Shown: in pieces, positions 1-4,824 of the stretch | Layout of the letters: the number at the start of each line of letters is the position of its first letter | Position numbering within the stretch: the stretch's first letter is position 1 | DNA from: Ignavibacteria bacterium UBA5771 | Lineage (GTDB): Bacteria > Bacteroidota > Ignavibacteria > Kapaibacteriales > UBA2268 | Direction of reading: 5' to 3' | Assembly: GCA_002418685.1 (NCBI GenBank) | Contig: DIEP01000044.1 | Location: forward strand, 1-6,855 | Length of the DNA: 6,855 nt | Translations under genes and position numbers: made by a program | Notes under the pieces: model-generated | Told to the model about the DNA's origin: nothing | The model's input: only the letters and a program-made list of their open reading frames with translations | Databases searched by the model: none

Positions 1-330
1 GTCCCGAGTTATGTGGGTGGATCACAAGATTTCTTTCAGGGTTGCAAGGAGCATTTGGTTCCATTATTTGAAAAATACAAGGTTGATATAAGTTTTTCAG
101 GTCATGTGCATGGATACGAAAGAGGTGAAGCTAACGGTGTTAATTACATAATAACTGCAGGAGGTGGGGGACCCCAAAACAAAGCAGGTGCATCACATTT
201 AAAGAAATATGAGAATTTCCAGCTGGTTTACAATTACTGTGTGATTGATATCAATAATAACTCTCTATCATTAAAAGCATTTGACAACAATGGAAAAATG
301 ATTGATGAAGTTGAGCTGAAGCATAAATAA
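1..330 (+). CDS. Metallophosphoesterase, purple acid phosphatase-like (C-terminal fragment)
   Basis: The reading frame is open from base 1, so this is the last 109 residues of a protein whose start lies outside the window. The motif GHVHGYER (bases 100-123, fragment residues 34-41) matches the metal-binding GHxHxYER block of purple acid phosphatases, where the two histidines help hold the dinuclear metal centre. It is followed by NYIITAGGGGP, the glycine-rich strand that typically comes after it in this family. The family hydrolyses phosphate monoesters, or sometimes diesters, and is usually exported. The other metal ligands and any signal peptide are upstream and unseen. The protein ends soon after the fold (VELKHK), with no T9SS sorting domain. 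The receptor gene starts 84 bp downstream on the same strand, so the two may be functionally linked. Family assignment is fairly sure; the exact substrate is unknown. Confidence 0.85.
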   Translation, partial: VPSYVGGSQDFFQGCKEHLVPLFEKYKVDISFSGHVHGYERGEANGVNYIITAGGGGPQNKAGASHLKKYENFQLVYNYCVIDINNNSLSLKAFDNNGKMIDEVELKHK

Positions 331-379
331 TCATTGATAGAATAATATTTACAAACAATTTTTTAAAGATTTATAAAAA

Positions 380-385
380 TATAAT
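380..385 (+). promoter_or_regulatory. Candidate -10 element for the receptor gene
   Basis: A perfect TATAAT lies 29 bp upstream of the receptor ATG inside a very AT-rich spacer, which would give a short leader carrying the ribosome-binding site. No convincing -35 hexamer is found at the right distance, and AT-rich DNA produces such matches by chance. The receptor could instead be co-transcribed with the phosphatase, since no terminator is seen between them. Confidence 0.3.
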
Positions 386-405
386 TTACAATTAAATAAT
401 AAAAT

Positions 406-409
406 GGAG
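406..409 (+). promoter_or_regulatory. Ribosome-binding site of the receptor gene
   Basis: GGAG sits 5 nt before the ATG at 415 and supports that start. The ATG is also followed directly by a clean signal peptide. A purine-rich Shine-Dalgarno of this kind is uncommon in Bacteroidia. Confidence 0.6.
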
Positions 410-414
410 CTATT

Positions 415-3099
415 ATGAATTTGATCCAAACTAATTCGCAGAAAGTTATTAAGCTATTTCTCTTCAGTTTAATAACTCTATTGTTGGTTTCTCAGGGTGC
501 TTACGCACAAATGACAGGGAAAATTGCAGGTAAAGTTGTCGAATCCACATCGGGAACACCTTTAGTAGGCGCAAATGTAGTTTTGTTGAACACATCAAGG
601 GGAGCTTCTGTTGATAGACAAGGAAATTACACAATTTCTAGAGTCAAACCCGGGAGTTATAAAATCAAAGTAACATACTTGGGTTATAAAGAAGAAATTA
701 TTGATGTGACAGTTCAAAGTAATCGAACTTCTGAAATCAACTTTTCCTTGAAAGAATCAACAAAAGAATTGGAAAATGTTGTTGTTTACGGTCAATTGAC
801 AAGGGGACAGGCAAAAGCCCTTAACGAACAAAAGAATTCTTCAAATATCAGGAATATTGTTTCTTCCGAACAATTTCAACTTTTCCCTGATAGAAATGCC
901 GCTGAAACAGTTGCAAGAATTCCTGGTATATCGATTACATACGATCAGGGTGAAGGTGAGCTTGTGCAGATTAGAGGAATAGGACCCCAATACAATTCAC
1001 TTACAGTAAATGGTCAAAGAATTCCTGCGCCGGATCCTGATTTGGGAAGAGCTGTCGGACTTGATTTGCTTAGCCAGGATTTAATGGAAAATATTGTGGT
1101 GACGAAAGCATTAACACCGGATATTGACGGGGATGCAATTGGTGGTAACATTAATTTTCAGATGAAGCAAGCGCCTGAGGATGGTGTTGTTGGCGTAAAC
1201 ATTGGCGGTGGTTATAATGTTCAACATTCTTATTATGATGATTTTGGAAAGGATATTATTGATTTCTCTGCTCTTGCAGGGCGGAGATTTTTTGATAATA
1301 AACTTGGTATCCTTGTTGCAGGAAGTTATTACAAAACAAATCGAGGATCATTACTAAAAGAATTAGAATATGATGATTTAATGGCAGGGCATATTTTTGC
1401 TCAGCACTCAAATGATTACGATGTTTTAAGAGAACGCACAGGAATAAATTTTAATACTGAATATAAATTCAATCAGTTCAATAGCATATACTTAAATTTA
1501 AATCATAATAGATATTTTGATAAAGAAATTAGACGCCTAAATGAATGGATTATAGAGGATGAAAACGAAACAAAAGAGACGAGAAATAGAGTTGAGGATC
1601 AATTTCTCAACAGTGTTATGTTTGGGGGTAACCATAATTTTAGCGGTATAAAACTGGATTACACAGCAAGCTGGATCAAAGCTGAAGAAGATATGCCCGC
1701 AAGGACATACTTCAGATTCCAAAGAGATTTTGATTATTCAATTTATACTAATGATCAGATTAAAGAATTTGCTCCGAATACAAAATTTGTTCAAAAGGAT
1801 ACGTTGACACTTAATCGAATCCGAGTTGACGATAATGTTAAAGAAGATGAAGACTTTTCGGGTATGGTTAACCTTGAAATACCTTTTTCCTTATTAAGTA
1901 AAACGAGCAATGTAAAATTCGGAGGAAAATATTTAAGTAAAAATGCAAAATATACAGCACGTCGATTACAATTAACAAGTTTCCCCGAAGCTCATACAAT
2001 TGGTGAGGGTGAATTTGGCTTCGTTGATGTAATTGTAAGCCCTAATGATACTAATTATCTTGGGGCAAAGAAGCCATCATATCCTGATCAATCAAGTAAC
2101 ACGTATGATGCAAATGAAACAATAATGGCTGCATATGGGATGACAACCTTGAACTTTACTGACAAATTCAGCATGCTTGCCGGATTAAGATTTGAGAATA
2201 CAAATAATAAATATAAAACACTTGCAGTTCAATCAGTTGATAAAAATGAGTCTGATGCAAGTTATTCTAACCTTCTACCCTCTGCTCATTTCACGTATCG
2301 ATTTACTGATAATATGAATTTAAGACTTGCATACTCATCGGGTATTGCGCGACCTGATTATACCTCATTAGTTCCTTTTGAGTTTAGAGATGACGACGCA
2401 AGAGAAATAAGCAAAGGCAATCCTAATCTTGAACCGACTTCTTCTAATAACTTTGATTTGATGTTTGAAAGATACACATCATCACTTGGCTTAATCAGTG
2501 CAGGTATATATTACAAAAAAATGACAAATATTATTATGACTTCAACTCATAATGAAACATTGGAATATGAGGGAGGGACTCAAGTTTATGAAGTCACTAT
2601 GCCTATTAACGTAGATAATGATGCTACGATTTACGGATTTGAAATAGCGATAAACCAGAGACTTAATTTCCTCAATGTGCCTTTCTTAGATTATTTCAGT
2701 ATTTATGCAAACTATACATATACAAAAGCTCAAATTCAAATTAATGGAAGAGATTTACCATTAGGTTATAGTCCTGAAAACATAGTTAATCTGGCATTGA
2801 TGTATGATAATCCCAAAATTGGTTTATCTGTTGTAGTATCAAATAATTTTAGAGATAACATTCTTTTAAGTGTCGGCACTGATAAATATACCGATAGTTA
2901 CTTTGAAAGTGAATATCATCTTGATGTATCAATTAAGCAAAAAATTACTAAGAATTTATCTGCCTTCTTGCAGCTTAATAATCTTACTGATCAGCAAGAA
3001 AGACAAATCTTTGGTGATCCATCGGAAGATTATTCCCGACTACAGCAATGGGCAAAATTCAATAGATATGGTACATTAGGATTATCTTTTAATTTATAG
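415..3099 (+). CDS. TonB-dependent outer-membrane receptor with CarboxypepD_reg-like N-terminus
   Basis: A complete 894-aa protein that should import a ligand across the outer membrane using TonB/ExbBD energy. Residues 1-31 form a signal peptide (hydrophobic LFLFSLITLLLV, likely cleavage after AYA). Residues about 33-112 are a carboxypeptidase-regulatory-like beta-sandwich (GKIAGKVVES, PLVGANVVLL, YLGYKEEIIDV), common on Bacteroidota receptors. ENVVVYG near 120 is a plausible TonB box. The plug spans about 140-255, with FPDRNAAETVARIPGISI, VQIRGIGPQYNSLTVNGQR and DGDAIGGNINF. The rest is a 22-strand-type barrel, and the protein ends on a hydrophobic strand (GTLGLSFNL). The plug signature resembles the TIGR01782 (Xanthomonas/Caulobacter-type) receptor class more than SusC. 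No SusD partner follows. The gene is bounded by a GGAG site upstream and a strong terminator 16 bp after the stop. The neighbouring phosphatase suggests a phosphorylated ligand, but this is inference. Confidence 0.95.
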   Translation: MNLIQTNSQKVIKLFLFSLITLLLVSQGAYAQMTGKIAGKVVESTSGTPLVGANVVLLNTSRGASVDRQGNYTISRVKPGSYKIKVTYLGYKEEIIDVTVQSNRTSEINFSLKESTKELENVVVYGQLTRGQAKALNEQKNSSNIRNIVSSEQFQLFPDRNAAETVARIPGISITYDQGEGELVQIRGIGPQYNSLTVNGQRIPAPDPDLGRAVGLDLLSQDLMENIVVTKALTPDIDGDAIGGNINFQMKQAPEDGVVGVNIGGGYNVQHSYYDDFGKDIIDFSALAGRRFFDNKLGILVAGSYYKTNRGSLLKELEYDDLMAGHIFAQHSNDYDVLRERTGINFNTEYKFNQFNSIYLNLNHNRYFDKEIRRLNEWIIEDENETKETRNRVEDQFLNSVMFGGNHNFSGIKLDYTASWIKAEEDMPARTYFRFQRDFDYSIYTNDQIKEFAPNTKFVQKDTLTLNRIRVDDNVKEDEDFSGMVNLEIPFSLLSKTSNVKFGGKYLSKNAKYTARRLQLTSFPEAHTIGEGEFGFVDVIVSPNDTNYLGAKKPSYPDQSSNTYDANETIMAAYGMTTLNFTDKFSMLAGLRFENTNNKYKTLAVQSVDKNESDASYSNLLPSAHFTYRFTDNMNLRLAYSSGIARPDYTSLVPFEFRDDDAREISKGNPNLEPTSSNNFDLMFERYTSSLGLISAGIYYKKMTNIIMTSTHNETLEYEGGTQVYEVTMPINVDNDATIYGFEIAINQRLNFLNVPFLDYFSIYANYTYTKAQIQINGRDLPLGYSPENIVNLALMYDNPKIGLSVVVSNNFRDNILLSVGTDKYTDSYFESEYHLDVSIKQKITKNLSAFLQLNNLTDQQERQIFGDPSEDYSRLQQWAKFNRYGTLGLSFNL

Positions 3100-3115
3100 A
3101 AAGTCGATCAATTTG

Positions 3116-3152
3116 AAAGTAGCGGATATTATTATGTCCGCTACTTTGTTTT
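3116..3152 (+). terminator. Intrinsic terminator after the receptor gene
   Basis: The arms AAAGTAGCGGA (3116-3126) and TCCGCTACTTT (3137-3147) are perfectly complementary. Three further inner pairs, including one U-G, make a 14-bp stem with a 4-nt loop (3130-3133). The descending arm runs into TTTGTTTT (3145-3152), interrupted by one G. It lies 16 bp after the receptor stop. It should end most transcription before the propeller gene. Confidence 0.85.
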
Positions 3153-3176
3153 AATAAAAAAGGTTAATTATATTTT
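3145..3176 (+). promoter_or_regulatory. Candidate promoter for the propeller gene
   Basis: TTTG (3145-3148) and TATATTTT (3169-3176) are separated by 20 bp. This approximates the Bacteroidota primary-sigma pattern TTTG ... TAnnTTTG, with one mismatch at the last base. The second element also reads as a 5/6 sigma-70 -10 (TATATT). It begins within the tail of the receptor terminator, so transcription would restart just past it, with a leader of about 70 nt. The pattern match is suggestive only in such AT-rich DNA. Confidence 0.4.
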
Positions 3177-3204
3177 CATGAGGAAAATTTAGGAGTATTT
3201 TATT

Positions 3205-3240
3205 GTGATTCGTCCATTCCTTTTTATTTTAATCAATTGA
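3205..3240 (+). CDS. Possible 11-aa leader ORF upstream of the propeller gene
   Basis: An AGGAG at 3191-3195 is followed 9 nt later by a GTG that opens an 11-codon frame (VIRPFLFILIN) ending in TGA at 3238-3240, 10 nt before the propeller ATG. It is the only good Shine-Dalgarno near that gene; the propeller ATG itself has only a weak GAGAAA. In-frame upstream starts for the propeller gene are blocked by a TAA at 3230-3232. The arrangement would allow translational coupling, but an ORF this short could easily be accidental. Confidence 0.15.
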   Translation: MIRPFLFILIN

Positions 3241-3250
3241 GAAATTTAAA

Positions 3251-4060
3251 ATGACAAATAAAATAAGAACAATTGCTTTCTTGATTCTTTTCATCATTAC
3301 AAATCTATCTTTCTCCTTTTCACAATTTAGAGTAATTAAATTTGAAACAATACAAACTTTTCAAACAAATGAAGCCAGGCAAGGTGTTGCTGTTGATTCG
3401 AATTATTTTTATACAATTAACTCAAATAGCATTGGAAAATATAATAAGAAGAATGGTGATCTCATTTCAGAATGGAAAGATACAACAAATAGTATTATAC
3501 ACTTCGATGGCGGCGTAATAGTGAATCAAAAACTTTATTGTGCTCATTCAAATTATCCCGAAGTTCCAATGACAAGTTCAATTGAAATCTTCAATAAAGA
3601 AAATTTGGAACACATCAGTTCTCATAGTTTTGGTATAAAATATGGCTCTTGCACTTGGGCTGATTATTTTAATGATTATTGGTGGGTGTGTTTTGCTAAT
3701 TATGATAAATTTGAACCCGTAATAAACAAAGACAATAGTTGGACCGTATTAATAAAGTTCGATGAAAATTGGAATGAAATAGAATCTTGGACATTTCCAA
3801 AGAAAGTTTTACAAGAATTTAAGCCAATGAGTTGCTCAGGTGGTTCTTGGGGTCCCGACGGATATTTATATGTTACTGGTCACGACAGTGCTAAGGTTTA
3901 TGTGCTGCAATTACCAAGAATGGGCTCTGTCCTCGAATTAGTTAAAACGATGAACGTTGGATTCAAAGGTCAAGGAATTGCTTGGGATAGGTTTGATAAA
4001 AATTGTTTCTATGGTATCATCAAGAATGAAAATGTCGTTATCAAATCAAAATTAAATTAG
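3251..4060 (+). CDS. Secreted beta-propeller-like protein of unknown function
   Basis: A complete 269-aa protein. Residues 1-24 form a signal peptide (Lys/Arg, then a hydrophobic IAFLILFIITNLSFSF stretch, likely cut before Gln25), so it is periplasmic or surface-exposed. The remainder consists of repeating short beta-strand units typical of propeller folds: GVAVDSNYFYTINSNSIGKY (45-64), LYCAHSNYPEVPM (95-107), SGGSWGPDGYLYVTGHD (196-212) and GQGIAWDRF (240-248). From memory, the HSNYPEVPM, SGGSWGPDG and GQGIAWDR blocks recur strongly conserved in uncharacterised proteins of Planctomycetes and Bacteroidota that carry unreliable automatic names; this is not checked. Such conservation, together with clustered Trp/Asp/His, suggests a ligand site or enzyme rather than a scaffold. 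Beta-propeller phytase motifs are absent. It has no T9SS sorting domain. It lies 151 bp after the receptor, beyond a terminator. The start is fixed by the signal peptide and an upstream in-frame stop. Confidence 0.8.
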   Translation: MTNKIRTIAFLILFIITNLSFSFSQFRVIKFETIQTFQTNEARQGVAVDSNYFYTINSNSIGKYNKKNGDLISEWKDTTNSIIHFDGGVIVNQKLYCAHSNYPEVPMTSSIEIFNKENLEHISSHSFGIKYGSCTWADYFNDYWWVCFANYDKFEPVINKDNSWTVLIKFDENWNEIESWTFPKKVLQEFKPMSCSGGSWGPDGYLYVTGHDSAKVYVLQLPRMGSVLELVKTMNVGFKGQGIAWDRFDKNCFYGIIKNENVVIKSKLN

Positions 4061-4082
4061 CGATTACACCTATTCTGAGATT

Positions 4083-4097
4083 GGGACTGTCTCAAAA
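4083..4097 (+). mobile_element. Possible terminal inverted repeat of a decayed insertion sequence
   Basis: GGGACTGTCTCAAAA resembles the ends of many IS elements (IS1182- and IS5-like groups) as I remember them. It lies in the convergent gap between the propeller gene and the DUF2269 gene. No matching inverted copy was found elsewhere in the window, and no transposase is recognisable between 4098 and 4240, so at most a single end or scar remains. A local TGAGA...TCTCA dyad (8-nt gap) overlaps it. The rest of 4061-4240 is featureless AT-rich sequence. Confidence 0.3.
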
Positions 4098-4240
4098 GAG
4101 TAGCCTTGCTCACTTGGATGCTTCAATGATTGCCACACTATTATTGTTCATGATAAGATAAAATGATGAATAAGATACTTATGAAACAACTTCCTGCTAT
4201 GACATTTGATATGAATTTTTGGAACAGCGAAAAAAGTATT

Positions 4241-4705
4241 TTAATCGGGTATTTTTAAAGTCATTAAAATTATAGCAATAATCGGTGCTACTAATGCAAT
4301 TGTTCCCCATAAGTTCCACTGTTTTGCATGAACTTTATATTGTTCCATAGTGTATTTGTCTTCATCTTTGGTTAATGCTAAAATCTTTTTCTGTGCGGGA
4401 AGTACTCCACCCATATATGCTGCGCCAGAAATAATGATCATAATTATTGACCAAAATATCCATCCTGTTGTTAGCAAATTAAATCCTACATGCGCAGCGC
4501 CTCCTATACCAAAAAGTATTAGAACTATAAGACCAGGCATAGTAAATATTTTATCAGTCCGCATTATACCTTCAAGGGTGTATTCGATAGATTGGCGTGT
4601 CACTTTTTTTTCAGCAATGGATTTCCAATACAATCCAATTAATAAATTCCCAACAAAAGTAATAACACCCAAGAGATGAAGAAATAAAATTATTAAATAA
4701 GACAT
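4241..4705 (-). CDS. DUF2269-family integral membrane protein
   Basis: A complete 154-aa protein with four predicted transmembrane helices at about 3-25, 52-73, 81-102 and 130-150. It matches the layout I recall for DUF2269 (predicted integral membrane protein). The N-terminal helix carries LHLLGVITFVGNLLIGLYWK. An RTDKIFTMPG loop leads into helix 2, followed by GWIFW and then a VLPAQKKI segment after helix 3. The last helix has WNLWGTIALVAPIIAIILM. The function of the family is unknown; conserved His and Trp near membrane faces have invited speculation about cofactor binding, but nothing here proves it. The ATG at 4705 has AGGAG 6 nt upstream. It is the gene directly downstream of the subtilase on this strand, with a 119-bp gap, so it probably has its own promoter. 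Its 3' end faces the propeller gene. Confidence 0.85.
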   Translation of the reverse strand: MSYLIILFLHLLGVITFVGNLLIGLYWKSIAEKKVTRQSIEYTLEGIMRTDKIFTMPGLIVLILFGIGGAAHVGFNLLTTGWIFWSIIMIIISGAAYMGGVLPAQKKILALTKDEDKYTMEQYKVHAKQWNLWGTIALVAPIIAIILMTLKIPD

Positions 4706-4711
4706 AATAAA

Positions 4712-4716
4712 CTCCT
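4712..4716 (-). promoter_or_regulatory. Ribosome-binding site of the DUF2269 gene
   Basis: Read on the minus strand this is AGGAG, with 6 nt between it and the ATG at 4705. It fixes the start and is a clear Shine-Dalgarno in a group where these are often weak. Confidence 0.7.
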
Positions 4717-4745
4717 AAAATTGTAATGTCAAATTATCCACTAAT

Positions 4746-4782
4746 TCGGCTAAATATAAAATTTTATTAAACGACTAACCGA
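4746..4782 (-). promoter_or_regulatory. Dyad around a candidate -10 upstream of the DUF2269 gene
   Basis: The seven-base arms TCGGCTA (4746-4752) and TAACCGA (4776-4782) are inverted repeats with one mismatch. Between them lies a perfect 12-bp palindrome, ATAAAATTTTAT (4756-4767). On the minus strand TATATTTA (4751-4758) partly matches the Bacteroidota TAnnTTTG element and sits about 45 nt before the start codon. It could be an operator overlapping a promoter, or an RNA hairpin without a T-run. The evidence is only the symmetry. Confidence 0.2.
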
Positions 4783-4797
4783 TAATTTTATGATTAT

Positions 4798-4822
4798 TTA
4801 GACATTATTTCGTCTCGTCTAA
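4798..4822 (-). terminator. Weak hairpin just after the subtilase stop
   Basis: On the minus strand TTAGAC and GTCTAA can pair across a 13-nt loop, starting 2 nt after the subtilase stop codon. The stem is only 6 bp and no T-run follows, so it is a poor intrinsic terminator. Read-through into the DUF2269 gene is possible. Confidence 0.2.
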
Positions 4823-4824
4823 TA

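Noticed and set aside
347..391. Direct repeat ATTTACAA (347-354 and 384-391) as an operator pair
   Set aside because: It is an eight-base AT-rich repeat in a spacer that is nearly all A and T; chance occurrence is likely and no symmetry supports it.
1537..1722. Antisense 61-aa ORF inside the receptor gene
   Set aside because: It has no recognisable motif, lies fully within a well-supported coding region, and has a composition expected of a shadow frame.
2870..3079. 69-aa ORF in another frame at the receptor 3' end
   Set aside because: It overlaps the final barrel strands, which are clearly real, and has no homology signal or ribosome-binding site.
3251..4060. Beta-propeller phytase as identity of the 269-aa protein
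   Set aside because: The acidic calcium- and phosphate-binding motifs of that family (for example the DDPAIW-type block) are not present, and the protein is shorter than usual phytases.
415..4060. SusC/SusD polysaccharide utilisation locus
   Set aside because: There is no SusD-like lipoprotein and no glycoside hydrolase or sugar-related gene, and the receptor plug resembles a different class.
4147..4170. AT-rich hairpin in the convergent gap as a bidirectional terminator
   Set aside because: The stem is only five pairs plus two beyond a mismatch, almost all A-T, without flanking T-runs.
4181..4258. 25-aa ORF (MKQLPAMTFDMNFW...) considered as a truncated transposase start
   Set aside because: It is short, has no recognisable transposase motif and no good ribosome-binding site, and its end runs into the DUF2269 gene's 3' end.
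4350..4679. 109-aa plus-strand ORF opposite the DUF2269 gene
   Set aside because: The minus-strand frame has four clean transmembrane helices, a Shine-Dalgarno and family motifs; this frame is its antisense shadow.
4704..4732. Minus-strand TTGACA, 17-bp spacer, TATTAT as a sigma-70 promoter
   Set aside because: The -10 would overlap the DUF2269 start codon, placing the transcript start inside the gene and leaving the AGGAG site untranscribed.
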